DNA of 64,000 nucleotides, taken from Chromatiaceae bacterium. GTDB taxonomy: Bacteria > Pseudomonadota > Gammaproteobacteria > Chromatiales > Chromatiaceae. Location of the stretch: NCBI GenBank assembly GCA_024235395.1, contig JACKMK010000001.1, forward strand, positions 992,001 to 1,056,000, in the 5' to 3' direction. The notes under the pieces are model-generated. The model had not been told where the DNA came from and made no database searches. It saw only the letters and a list, made by a program, of their open reading frames with translations. The position numbers and the translations under genes were made by a program. This document shows positions 52,561 through 61,259 of this stretch, in pieces. Within the stretch, counting starts at the first letter, position 1, and each line of letters begins with the position of its first letter.

Positions 52561-52587
52561 AAAAGGCAGCCTTCGGGCTGCTTTTTC
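52561..52587 (+). terminator. Intrinsic terminator of the DsrC-like gene
   Basis: GCAGCC-TTCG-GGCTGC stem-loop with AAAA before and TTTTT after, 40 bp downstream of the stop codon. The UUCG tetraloop and U-run are classic. Confidence 0.85.
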
Positions 52588-52655
52588 GTTACCGGGCCGG
52601 TAAAGGCGCTCACTGGCGGGACGCCGGTTGTTGGCGCTGCGCGGCTGCCATCAGA

Positions 52656-53128
52656 AAGCGCTCGGCGGAGCGCACCCGCGATCCTTTTCTTTGCGTGCCC
52701 AAAGAAAAGGACCCAAAAGAAAGGGCACCCGACGACTTGCCCCTCGCCGTTGGCGAGGGGTGCCCTGTGCTTCTCGCGTCGGGCGGCGCTCGGGAACTCG
52801 CTCCCTGGCGGTCGCTCAGACACCCCTCGCTTGGTCCCGCCCGCCGCTGCGATGCTCGGCGGCGTCCACGGGGCTCTGGGAGACGATAGCCGGCTACGCA
52901 GCACCAGTTCCCCCTTGGTGCAGCCGAGCACCACAGGCGGAAAACGGATGAGCGCGAGGACTGTCTGACCGAGCGTAGCGAGGGAGTTCCGCAGCGCCCG
53001 TTTTGCGCCGAGGAGCGCAGGGTAGTCCGCGCACAGCGCGGGCCAAGCCTTGGGGGTGCCTTTTTCTTTGCCTTCTTTCTTTTGGGCAAGCAAAAGAAAG
53101 AAGGGCGGGTGCGCTCCGCCGAGCGCTT
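52656..53128. mobile_element. MITE-like element with 24-bp terminal inverted repeats
   Basis: A 473-bp element bounded by perfect 24-bp inverted repeats (52656-52679 and 53105-53128), beginning AAGCGCTCGGCGGAGCGCAC. Just inside each end is a hairpin: CCTTTTCTTTG/CAAAGAAAAGG at 52683-52710 and a 14-bp CCTTCTTTCTTTTG stem at 53071-53104. The middle has its own inverted GC-rich segments (CCCCTCGCC/GGCGAGGGG) and no credible gene; ORFs across it are low-complexity. Looks like a non-autonomous, repeat-type element. I cannot test copy number. Confidence 0.7.
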
Positions 53129-53194
53129 ACAACAACCAGCTGCGCGCAGCGCGAACCCACCCGCGTCCGCGACGTCATCGAACCCATGCTTGAT

Positions 53195-53866
53195 CTAGAC
53201 GTCCGCCCACATCCGCAACAGGTTCACGTACGAACGGTCCACGTGCTTGGTCACGTCGCTCTCGGGATCGGTCTTCAGCAGATGCTCGCGCGCCTGGTCG
53301 AGTTCGAACAGCAGTTCACGCCGTGCGGCATCGCGCACGAAACTCTGGATCCAGGTCAGCGCGACCAGGCGTTCGCCACGCGTCACCTCGGCGACCCGGT
53401 GCACGCTGGCGGACGGGTATACCACCGCATGCCCGGCGGGCAACTTCACCTGCTGCTCACCGAACGGCGTGCGGATCACCAGTTCACCTCCCGTATAGCT
53501 CTCCGGAGGATTGAGGAAGATCGTCATCGAGACGTCGGTGCGGAACTTGGGCCCCTGCCCCATGATCGGATCGTCGACGTGGTCGCCGTAACGCATCCCC
53601 GGCTGGTAGCGCGCGAATATGAAATCCGCGACCTTGGCCGGCAGCGCGGCGCTACGAAAGATTGCGTTATGCCCGACACTGGCCATCACGATGCGGTACA
53701 AGCGTTGCAGCAGCGCGGGATCTGGTGCGAGTTCCTCGTTGCTCTTGACCTTGCTGGCCGCCATGCCGGCGGTCAGCCGCCCGTCTGCGAACTGCGCACC
53801 ATCGAGCAGTTCGTGGATCTTGTCGAGTTGCGCAGCGTTGAGGAGTTCGGGGATCTCGATCAGCAT
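53195..53866 (-). CDS. PKHD-type Fe(II)/2-oxoglutarate hydroxylase (PiuC-like)
   Basis: 223 aa from the ATG at 53866. HxD iron motif in YGDHVDDPIMG, distal His in YPSASVHRVAEVTRGER, and Arg for 2-oxoglutarate after it; TDVSMTIFLNPPESYTGGELVI is typical of the PKHD/PiuC family. The family is linked to iron uptake in Pseudomonas, but no TonB receptor is next to this gene. Divergent from the next gene. Confidence 0.85.
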   Translation of the reverse strand: MLIEIPELLNAAQLDKIHELLDGAQFADGRLTAGMAASKVKSNEELAPDPALLQRLYRIVMASVGHNAIFRSAALPAKVADFIFARYQPGMRYGDHVDDPIMGQGPKFRTDVSMTIFLNPPESYTGGELVIRTPFGEQQVKLPAGHAVVYPSASVHRVAEVTRGERLVALTWIQSFVRDAARRELLFELDQAREHLLKTDPESDVTKHVDRSYVNLLRMWADV

Positions 53867-53973
53867 CCGGTAGCCATCCTGGTTGGTGGGGGATATCCGC
53901 GGCGGGCAGCCGGGATTTCGCACCGCGATGCCCGTAAAATACGACCTCGCCACGCAGCCGCCCCGGACCGACG

Positions 53974-54558
53974 ATGATACTGAAGGTAGTGATCGACGAC
54001 CAATTGCTGGAACTCAATGTGCCCGAGACGTTCATCGCCCAGGCGCAGGATTTCTTCGCCAAGATGGATGCCGACATGGATCGCGGCTGGCAGGTCAACC
54101 GCGAATGGGTGGAGCGTCCCGACCAGCTGTTGCGCGCCCAGATCGCCGCGAACAAGCTGCTGACCGCACTGGACAATGAAGATCACAAGCTGGGTCGCCT
54201 GATGGCGGGCTACATCGTCGCGCGCCTGCCTCAGGTCGATCATGTCGAACTCAAGCCGGCCGGCGAGATCCGCGATCACCAGATCCACCTCAACGATACG
54301 CCGAACCCGGACGTTGCAGCGCCGGCCCCTTCCCGGGCGCACGAAGGCATACCGCAGGGTTTGTCGCGGATGGAGGCCCTGGCCCAGGCCGCAAAAGACG
54401 TCAGCCAGGTATTCAAGTCCGGCCGACACTTTCGTTTCTCGGTCTACAACCACGCAACCCAGCGCTGGGAGGAATCACCGGCAATCGCCGACAAGACGCA
54501 GGCCGAGGCGATGCGTGAACACGCGGTCAAGGCGCGGTTCGAGGCGCTGTGCGGTTGA
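53974..54558 (+). CDS. Conserved hypothetical protein
   Basis: 194 aa, soluble. N-terminal part begins MILKVVIDDQLLELNVPETF and is helical with several Trp; a flexible Pro/Ala segment (about 105-125) separates a C-terminal part with FSVYNHATQRWEESPAIADKTQAEAM. No known motif. Next gene starts 4 bp later, so the two are probably one operon. Confidence 0.65.
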   Translation: MILKVVIDDQLLELNVPETFIAQAQDFFAKMDADMDRGWQVNREWVERPDQLLRAQIAANKLLTALDNEDHKLGRLMAGYIVARLPQVDHVELKPAGEIRDHQIHLNDTPNPDVAAPAPSRAHEGIPQGLSRMEALAQAAKDVSQVFKSGRHFRFSVYNHATQRWEESPAIADKTQAEAMREHAVKARFEALCG

Positions 54559-54562
54559 AGCC

Positions 54563-54916
54563 GTGCCGGCCATCGATTCAGTCACCGCTCCGCTGGTAGT
54601 CCGCCACCCGGACGGCCACGAACACCTGGTAGCGGCATGCTTCACGCATCCGCTGGGCCTTCTGTATCTCGATCTCTACTGGCACCGCTCGACGCCGCGG
54701 GACGCCGCCCATCTGGTACGCGGCGAGATCACCGGTGAGGGTCCATGGCGGATCGGGGATGTACGCGTGCGCGTGCTTGGCTGCCAACATACCGACCCGC
54801 ACCTGCAGGCCAGTTTCATCGCCTGGCAACAACACCTGGAGGAACCGGACACCGCGTATCCACCGCGCGCCCAGATCGTCGAGATCGCGCGCCGCCTCGG
54901 CGCCACGCCGCGTTGA
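54563..54916 (+). CDS. Conserved hypothetical protein (117 aa)
   Basis: Starts at a GTG (54563) just after the previous gene. Beta-rich, with VVRHPDGHEHLVAACFTHPLG and ITGEGPWRIGDVRVRVLGC. Two cysteines, no membrane segment. I do not recognise it. Confidence 0.6.
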   Translation: MPAIDSVTAPLVVRHPDGHEHLVAACFTHPLGLLYLDLYWHRSTPRDAAHLVRGEITGEGPWRIGDVRVRVLGCQHTDPHLQASFIAWQQHLEEPDTAYPPRAQIVEIARRLGATPR

Positions 54917-55059
54917 ACCTGTGACGGGCTGTCGCGGCGGACAGGTTGCTTGGGCAGAGCGAAAAGGGTTCGGTGAATCACACAAATTGTTGTGGAATTT
55001 CGCATCCGTCGCGCGGTCCTGCTGGTAGGATGAATTAAAAGAATGCCCAGGGAGGCGTT

Positions 55060-55689
55060 GTGTCCGAGGGCCTCAGACTCAAACCCCATTTTCTGTCCGC
55101 ATGGCTGCGCAACCCGCTGCAGATGGGAGCGGTGGTCCCCAGCAGTGACGGATTGGCGTGGGCGATGGCGCGCCAGTTGCCTCTGAACCCGGGACGCACG
55201 CTCGAACTGGGCGCCGGTACCGGTGCGGTGACGCGCGCACTGCTGGCACGCGGCGTTGCATCGCTGGATCTGCTGTCGATCGAAAAAGACCCCGCACTGG
55301 CGCGCGAACTGGGGCGCAAGTTCCCGACGCTGCGGGTGCTGACCGGTGACGCGGCGCGGCTGACCGGCCTGCTGGAGGCATCGCACTTCCTACCGGTCGA
55401 TACCGTGGTGTCCAGCCTGCCGTTGCTGAGTATGCGCAACTGGACGCGGACGCGGATACTCTCGCAGGTGTTCGCGGTACTGGCGCCCGGTGGCCAGCTG
55501 ATCCAGTTCACCTATTCGCCGCGGCCACCGATTCCCGAAACCCTGGTGGCCGCGCTGGGCCTCGAGGGCGAGCGCGTGCAGCGCGTCCTCTGGAACCTGC
55601 CGCCGGCCAGCGTCTGGGTCTACCGACAAACACCGCACGGCCACCCGGGTCACGGCGTCCAGGCGCTGCTCGCCGCGGTGAACCACTAG
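55060..55689 (+). CDS. SAM-dependent methyltransferase, PmtA-like
   Basis: 209 aa from a GTG with GGGAGG upstream. FLSAWLRNPLQMGAVVPSS and LELGAGTGAVTRALL (motif I) followed by GDAARLTGLL and SSLPLLSM match the phospholipid N-methyltransferase (PmtA) group, enzymes that turn phosphatidylethanolamine into methylated forms. rRNA dimethylases share parts of this pattern. Single gene. Confidence 0.7.
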   Translation: MSEGLRLKPHFLSAWLRNPLQMGAVVPSSDGLAWAMARQLPLNPGRTLELGAGTGAVTRALLARGVASLDLLSIEKDPALARELGRKFPTLRVLTGDAARLTGLLEASHFLPVDTVVSSLPLLSMRNWTRTRILSQVFAVLAPGGQLIQFTYSPRPPIPETLVAALGLEGERVQRVLWNLPPASVWVYRQTPHGHPGHGVQALLAAVNH

Positions 55690-55742
55690 TACCGATGGAT
55701 TGACCCGGCGCACAACTCCCGCGGCGACGGGGCGAGAAGTTC

Positions 55743-56297
55743 TCAGGTCGACGTGCGGCGGTTCGACTGTGTCGCCGGGTGCCCGCTACCAAGCTGTTTC
55801 TCCAACGACCGGCGCAGGTTCTGACGGGCGCGCCACAGGCGGCTCATCACGGTGCCCACCGGCAGGTCCAGGATCCGCGCAGTATCGGCGTAACTGAACT
55901 CGGACAGGTCGACCAGCGCGATCACCTGGCGCTGCCCTTCGCTGAGCTGCCACAAGGCGTGGCGCGTGCGGCGGACCATGTCCTCGCGTTCGACCAGCTG
56001 TTCGGGCCCGTCGTCTTCGCTGACCAGTATCAGGTTCTCGGCCGATTCCGGTTCGGTGCGGCGGTACTGGTCACGGTAGAGATTGACCATGATGCGCGTG
56101 ACCCAGACCTCGAGGCGCTCTTCGTCGCGCAGGCTTCCGAGCTTCGCGAGCGCCCGCGTCAGCGTCTCCTGGACAAGATCGTCGGCCAGAGCGGTCGACT
56201 GGCACCACGACCAGGCGATGCGCATCAGCCGTTCACGCTGATCGCAGAGCTGCGCGCGCAGTCGACACTGCTGGGCGAACTGGGTCACGCCGGTCAC
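55743..56297 (-). CDS. ECF-type RNA polymerase sigma factor
   Basis: About 184 aa from a GTG (56297 or 56288; the start is not settled). Region 2 has ADDLVQETLTRAL and WVTRIMVNLYRDQYRR; region 4 has LWQLSEGQRQVIALVDLSEFSYADTARILDLPVGTVMSRLWRAR in pieces typical of the RpoE-like ECF group. No anti-sigma gene is adjacent on either side, so its control may be remote or transcriptional. Confidence 0.82.
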   Translation of the reverse strand: MTGVTQFAQQCRLRAQLCDQRERLMRIAWSWCQSTALADDLVQETLTRALAKLGSLRDEERLEVWVTRIMVNLYRDQYRRTEPESAENLILVSEDDGPEQLVEREDMVRRTRHALWQLSEGQRQVIALVDLSEFSYADTARILDLPVGTVMSRLWRARQNLRRSLEKQLGSGHPATQSNRRTST

Positions 56298-56756
56298 GAT
56301 CCCGCCCACCGACGGCGCGCCCCGACGGCGCCAGGTACGCAGCACCCCCTGCCTGTACCTCGACCGCCCGCGCCGCACGACAACCGGACGGCCGGTCGTG
56401 TCGGCCGCACGCGGGCGAAGCAACCCGGAGCGATCAGCTCACACGGCTGTACCCCGGCGACCCGACCGCAGACCCCGGTTGGCCGAAAGACCGCACGGGG
56501 TGAAGCGGCGATCGGTGCCGGCGCGCAATGATGGCGGACACGGTTCAAGGGCGGGCTCCAGTCGGTGTTCGATACACACGACGGCACCCGCCAGGGTGCT
56601 GGCCGCGGCGCCGTTGTCACCTCGAGCAGCAAGCCCTATGCCATACGTAAATGTCCAGTTTTTCAGAGACTTATATATTTCATGCAAACACTGGATTGCA
56701 ATTTGCAATCAGCGACCGATGCAAACCGCAATCGGCCGCGACGCTGCGGGCGTTGC
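56298..56756. other. Intergenic stretch upstream of the ECF sigma gene
   Basis: About 460 bp. An AT-rich segment at 56640-56710 contains the dyad GATTGCA-ATT-TGCAATC (56694-56710). I see no gene with support. It may hold the sigma gene promoter. Confidence 0.4.
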
Positions 56757-57146
56757 TCAGGCGCCGCCCGCGGGGGCCGTGAGGGCTTCGCGGAGCACGG
56801 ATTCCACAGCCTCGCTGCTGACCGGCAGGGGTAGTTTGGCGAACAACCGGAAGCGGGCCTCCAGCGCGGCCAGCTTGTCGGCCTGCTCGGGCAGGTGGAA
56901 CACGACCACCTTCACCGAGGGATGGCGTTGCAGCACCGCCATCAGGGTCTCGAGGTTGGAGGTGCGGTCGCGGAAATCAGACTGGAAGATGTACTCGGCG
57001 ACGATCACGTCGGGCACCGAACGTTTGAGCAGGTTGCGTGCCTTGCGCTGCGAGTTCACGACCTCGGCGTCGAAACCCAGCCGCTGGTACAGCGGGAGCA
57101 GGTTCGGATAGCCGCCCAGCTCGATGATCGCGAGCAGGCTGGGCAT
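56757..57146 (-). CDS. Receiver-like hypothetical protein
   Basis: 129 aa with alternating strands and helices like a response-regulator receiver (LLAIIELGGYPNLLPLYQRLGFDAEVV, PDVIVAEYIF, VKVVVFHLPE, LFAKLP). The usual phospho-acceptor Asp position reads Glu or is unclear, so phosphorylation is doubtful. 1 bp after the 2OG oxygenase gene, same operon. Confidence 0.6.
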   Translation of the reverse strand: MPSLLAIIELGGYPNLLPLYQRLGFDAEVVNSQRKARNLLKRSVPDVIVAEYIFQSDFRDRTSNLETLMAVLQRHPSVKVVVFHLPEQADKLAALEARFRLFAKLPLPVSSEAVESVLREALTAPAGGA

Positions 57147-57147
57147 C

Positions 57148-57765
57148 TCAGCGGAACACCACCCAGGTCGTGGCGATGTACTTAACCCCGGCGTGCAAAG
57201 TCGCCGCGCGGTGTTCGTGAGTCCAGAACGGCGGAAACACGATCATCTTGCCCCGCTCTGGACGCACCTGGACGTCCTGGTACAGAAACTCGGTCTCGCC
57301 GCCCGGGCCCGGGACGTCGTTCAGATACCACAGCACGACCAGCTGACGCTGGCTGAACTCATGGCTGCCGCCGTCGATATGCCAGTGGTAGAACTCACCC
57401 GGCAGATAGCGCTGGATCTGGTAGCCCATGTCCTTGAACGGTCCCTTGAAGAACGGAAAGGTCTGACGCAGTTCCGACAGGGCGGCCCCGACGCAGCGAA
57501 AAAACAGCTGATCGATGTCCTTCCATTCCTCGCGACCGCTGACCACGAGGTCCATGGTCCGCTTGATCTCGCTGTCGAGGTCCTGCACCTGGCCGATGCG
57601 CCCCTGATTCTGTTGTTCCGGATGTGCCTCGAATCGACGGATCATCTCGTCGCACCAGTCGGCCGGAATCGTATTGGGACGCTCGAAGATGAAGCTACCC
57701 GGCTTGACCTCGCGAAAGGTCGAAAGAGGTGCCACGGTACGCTCGACTGGGAAAGGATTGGACAT
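57148..57765 (-). CDS. Fe(II)/2-oxoglutarate oxygenase (prolyl-4-hydroxylase-like)
   Basis: 205 aa. HxD in FYHWHIDGGSHEF, distal His in FWTHEHRAATLHAGVKY and Lys for 2-oxoglutarate; LVVLWYLNDVPGPGGETEFL is typical of the P4H fold. Substrate unknown. Followed by the receiver-like gene. Confidence 0.82.
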   Translation of the reverse strand: MSNPFPVERTVAPLSTFREVKPGSFIFERPNTIPADWCDEMIRRFEAHPEQQNQGRIGQVQDLDSEIKRTMDLVVSGREEWKDIDQLFFRCVGAALSELRQTFPFFKGPFKDMGYQIQRYLPGEFYHWHIDGGSHEFSQRQLVVLWYLNDVPGPGGETEFLYQDVQVRPERGKMIVFPPFWTHEHRAATLHAGVKYIATTWVVFR

Positions 57766-57839
57766 GCTGCCGTCCGCCGCTCAGTTCTTTGACATCAGCA
57801 CATTATCCCGCCTGCCGCCGCGCCGGGCAAAAACGCCCG

Positions 57840-58874
57840 TCACAGGGTGGACTGTTCCACCAACGCGGCGATATTCCCGGCCGCACGCTCGCCGAACCGA
57901 CGGTGCAGATCGAGCATCTGCAATGCCAGGCCGCGCCAGTGATCCGCGGCCCGCCCGGCGAGCGCACCCATCGGCGTCGTGTCGCCGCTGACCAGCCAGG
58001 TGTCGTAGGCCACCTCCAATGCCGGGAACAGCTGGCGACGCATCGCCCCGAGGTTGGCGATGAAGAAATGCAGCGAGGCCTCACGATCGTGCCCGAGCAG
58101 GGTCGGCAGGGTGTGGGTGCAGTCCGCGAGATGGTCGCGCACCGCCCGCGCCATGAGCTCGGCCGGCGTCATGCCGATATCCATCAACATCGACTCCCAG
58201 GCGTCGCCCAGATCCAGTCCCGCCTGATACTCGCCGCGCTCGTGGGCCTCGATGCTCGCCATCTCGGCCTCGGTCATCGCATCCAGCGCCTGGTCGAGTG
58301 CATGATCGAACGGATAGCACGCGACCGCGCGCGCCATCGCGTTCTTAGACCGGCTCCACAGCCACGATTCGTACTTTTCCCAGAGAAAACGGCGCAGCGA
58401 CTCGCGGCGCAGAAAGATCGTCGAGCCACGGGTCATCGCCGGCGGCGCATTCAGGCAGCGTGCCAGTTCGCGCCCGGTGACGCGCAGGACGAATCCGCTC
58501 TCCGCGCGTCGCTCACCCTCCAACTCGGCGAGAAAGAAATGCGGACGCCCGCCGTGCACCAGACCGGCGCTGTACGCCAGTCGGCGACTGCCGAGCGCAT
58601 CGTTCACCGCTTCCGCGTCGAACGGGTCGAGCGTCGCGCCATCGATCTCCAGCGTACGGAAATCGGCCTGTTCGAGCGCCTCGAGGTGCGCTTCCCGGGT
58701 GCTCAACCAGTCCCCGACCGCCTCGCGGCCCAGCGGTGCGCCCAACGGCAGGCCGCGCTCCCAACGGTAGCGCTCGCGCATCTTCAGCAGGTAGGTGCAC
58801 ATGCCGTAGTCGGTGCCGTGCCGTGCGTCGACAATGTCGCAGTTGTGCTGAACCGCATCGATCAGGGTCTGCAT
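57840..58874 (-). CDS. Conserved hypothetical protein, Sfum_1244-like
   Basis: 344 aa, soluble, mostly helical. N-terminus has HNCDIVDARHGTDYGMCTYLLKMRER-type sequence, which I associate with proteins annotated Sfum_1244 family; this is recollection only. No cofactor motif visible. GGAG precedes the ATG. Located alone, 74 bp upstream of the 2OG oxygenase in the same direction. Confidence 0.65.
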   Translation of the reverse strand: MQTLIDAVQHNCDIVDARHGTDYGMCTYLLKMRERYRWERGLPLGAPLGREAVGDWLSTREAHLEALEQADFRTLEIDGATLDPFDAEAVNDALGSRRLAYSAGLVHGGRPHFFLAELEGERRAESGFVLRVTGRELARCLNAPPAMTRGSTIFLRRESLRRFLWEKYESWLWSRSKNAMARAVACYPFDHALDQALDAMTEAEMASIEAHERGEYQAGLDLGDAWESMLMDIGMTPAELMARAVRDHLADCTHTLPTLLGHDREASLHFFIANLGAMRRQLFPALEVAYDTWLVSGDTTPMGALAGRAADHWRGLALQMLDLHRRFGERAAGNIAALVEQSTL

Positions 58875-59043
58875 GGGGACTCCGGGCAGCCGTGCTGCAA
58901 GGCTGTTACCAAGTAAAATACTCGACTATTCGCCGCAAGCCAATCGCCGCCCCGCGCGCCAACCAGCGTGCATGCCATGGCAATTTGCGCACGACTTCGT
59001 GCGATAGTGAGCGGCATACCGAGTTTCCGATGGAGAGACCCCC

Positions 59044-59604
59044 GTGGCATTGAGGATCAAGAGCCGCTGGCACGACGATGCCGCCGAACGCTCACTCGAC
59101 GAGATCGCCGGCGCGCTCGGGTTCATCGCGTGGCGCATCGCCAAAGACAAGGCGATCAACCTGCACGGCCAGGATTTCGTCTACGAATCCGACGAACAGC
59201 GCTTCGCGGTGATCATCGAGTACCTGATCTTCCAGGTGCAGATCGTCGACCGCCTCGCCCGGCAACAGCTCGGACTCGAAGATGAAGATCGCCGCCAGCT
59301 GGTGATCGCGGTCGCCAAGTCCCTCGCCGGACATCTGCACGACAACAGCGTCGATATCTTCGGCCCCGGCGACTATGTCGGACCTTTCGTGCAACGGCTC
59401 AACGAGCGCGGGACGGAATACGCCGAACTGAACTACACCGAACAGGGGCCGTCGTATCCGTTCATGCGGCACCTGGGCTTCGAAATTCAACAGGTGATGG
59501 GCGAATCGCAGGAAAACCGCTGGGTCATCGATCAGGTGATGGACCGCGACGGCATCGAGATCGATCGCGAGATCCGTCGCGCGGTCGCCAACCTGTTCGA
59601 ATAG
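59044..59604 (+). CDS. Conserved hypothetical protein (186 aa)
   Basis: GTG start with GGAGAG upstream. Soluble helical protein (SLDEIAGALGFIAWRIAKDKA; GFEIQQVMGESQENRWVIDQVMDRDG). No recognised domain. Confidence 0.68.
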   Translation: MALRIKSRWHDDAAERSLDEIAGALGFIAWRIAKDKAINLHGQDFVYESDEQRFAVIIEYLIFQVQIVDRLARQQLGLEDEDRRQLVIAVAKSLAGHLHDNSVDIFGPGDYVGPFVQRLNERGTEYAELNYTEQGPSYPFMRHLGFEIQQVMGESQENRWVIDQVMDRDGIEIDREIRRAVANLFE

Positions 59605-59661
59605 GCCCGCGCACACCCCGTCAGTCGGTTTCGATACGCGTCTGTGCGCCCCTGCAGGCAA

Positions 59662-59686
59662 GAAAAAAGGCGGGGATCACCCGCCT
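59662..59686 (-). terminator. Intrinsic terminator of the 65-aa gene
   Basis: AGGCGGG pairs with CCCGCCT around a 5-base loop; on the minus strand the stem is followed by TTTTTT. It lies 28 bp after the stop of the small minus-strand gene. Confidence 0.8.
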
Positions 59687-59713
59687 CTTTCGTCTTGAGA
59701 ACCGGAAAAGCGA

Positions 59714-59911
59714 TCAGCCCTTAACCCAGTCACCAAAATTGTCGGTGGTTTTTTCTTCACCGTCGCCGTAACCCGCCTCGTAGGCCTCGGTCACACGCTG
59801 TTCTTCGCGCTGCGGGTTACCCAGGAAGCCTGCCTGCCAACCCTGGATATACTCTTCGTCGACGCCCATCTCTTCCATCTTGGTGACCGCGTCGTAGTAG
59901 AACTGGTTCAT
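59714..59911 (-). CDS. Small acidic conserved protein (65 aa)
   Basis: MNQFYYDAVTKMEEMGVDEE starts a 65 aa acidic protein (GWQAGFLGNPQREEQR, YEAGYGDGEEKTTDNFGDWV). The terminator right after it and the short but coherent frame support it. I associate similar small proteins with sulfur-oxidizing gammaproteobacteria; function unknown. Confidence 0.7.
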   Translation of the reverse strand: MNQFYYDAVTKMEEMGVDEEYIQGWQAGFLGNPQREEQRVTEAYEAGYGDGEEKTTDNFGDWVKG

Positions 59912-60207
59912 GTCCGATCTCCGAATTAAGCCAACTTCTGTCGCCCCTCTCGCCAGCCTGCTCCACCGGCCGCACCCTGTGCGGCGCACATCGTTGACGG
60001 CAGGACTGGAGCCGGATTCTGCCCGGCGCAGCGGCTCTTATCTCAATCAAGAGGGGCATTAGAATACTCTGGTTTTCTAAACACTGACAAGGGGCTTTTC
60101 TGTTGCGCCCCGGGCGCGACGGTGCCGCGAACCCATTTCCGCGCGGGGGTTGACCTCGCGCGGCGCCGTTCCCATTCTTTGCGGCTGCCGCAGTAGCAGG
60201 AGTCCCG
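59912..60207. other. Divergent intergenic region before the MoxR gene
   Basis: 296 bp with no supported gene. Position 60050-60090 is AT-richer than its surroundings and may hold promoters for the small gene and the moxR gene. No FNR-type box. Confidence 0.4.
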
Positions 60208-61251
60208 ATGCGCCCCGCCCAGTTGCTCACCATTCTCGATCGCGAATTCCTCAGTACCCACGAAGGACACCACACCCCGGTGATGCTCTGGGGGCCGCCG
60301 GGCGTCGGAAAATCCGACATGATCCGCCAGACCGGAGAGCGTCACGCGGCCCCGGTGATCGACATCCGGCTGTCGCAGATGGAGCCCAGCGACCTGCGCG
60401 GCATCCCGTTTCGCAACGGCGAGTTCGTCGAATGGGCCGCGCCGGCGATCCTGCCCAATGCGGCCCGCCACGGCGAACACGGCATCCTGTTTCTCGACGA
60501 GATCACGTCGGCCCCGCCGAGCGTCTCGGCCGCCGCCTACCAGCTGATCCTCGATCGCCGGCTCGGCGAGTACGAGGTGCCTGCCGGATGGGCGATCTTC
60601 GCGGCCGGCAACCGCCAGGGCGATCGCGGGGTCACCTACACGATGCCCGCACCGCTGGCCAACCGCTTCTCGCATTTCGAGGTCGACACCCACCTCGACG
60701 ACTGGGTCGCCTGGGCCTACCAGCATGCGATCGACGAACGGGTCATCGCATTCCTGCGCTTCCGCCCGGAGTTGTTGTTCGATTTCGACCCGGCACACAA
60801 CCCGGTGGCGTTTCCGTCGCCGCGTTCCTGGGAATTCGCGCACCGCAGCCTGCAGAAGTTCGCCGACCACGGCAGCCTTCTGCAGGGCGCGCTGCAGGCG
60901 TGTGTCGGACCCGCCGCGGGCATCGAACTCACAGCGTTCGTCAACAGCCTGGACAAGATGCCCGACCTGGACGATATCGTCGCCGGTCGCGAGGTGCCGG
61001 TACCGGACGAGATCGACCTGCAGTACGCGGTGGCCGCCGCACTGGTGGGGCGCGCGATCCGTGCCGCCGAAACCCCCGACGCGGTCACGATCACGGGCCG
61101 CATTCTCGACTATGCGGGCCGGTTCCCGCAGCGCGAGATGGGCGTGATGCTGGTTTCCGACCTGCACCGGGCGATCGGCGAGTCGCTGTTTCAGGTGCCT
61201 GCATTCGCGACCTGGGCCAACGCCATCGCCGACGTCATGCTGTACGAGTGA
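60208..61251 (+). CDS. MoxR-family AAA+ ATPase
   Basis: 347 aa. Walker A GPPGVGKSD, Walker B GILFLDE, and AGNRQGDRGVTYTMPAPLANRFSH as sensor/arginine-finger segment. MoxR ATPases remodel or activate partner proteins with VWA domains; the VWA gene follows 8 bp later. Confidence 0.88.
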   Translation: MRPAQLLTILDREFLSTHEGHHTPVMLWGPPGVGKSDMIRQTGERHAAPVIDIRLSQMEPSDLRGIPFRNGEFVEWAAPAILPNAARHGEHGILFLDEITSAPPSVSAAAYQLILDRRLGEYEVPAGWAIFAAGNRQGDRGVTYTMPAPLANRFSHFEVDTHLDDWVAWAYQHAIDERVIAFLRFRPELLFDFDPAHNPVAFPSPRSWEFAHRSLQKFADHGSLLQGALQACVGPAAGIELTAFVNSLDKMPDLDDIVAGREVPVPDEIDLQYAVAAALVGRAIRAAETPDAVTITGRILDYAGRFPQREMGVMLVSDLHRAIGESLFQVPAFATWANAIADVMLYE

Positions 61252-61259
61252 GATCGGCG

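Noticed and set aside
52515..53093. Overlapping ORFs on both strands in the GC-rich spacer
   Set aside because: They run through the inverted-repeat element and give low-complexity Arg/Pro/Lys translations.
50000..53200. CRISPR array expected from the Cas6-like gene
   Set aside because: No direct repeats with regular spacers are present; the repeats here are a single inverted pair.
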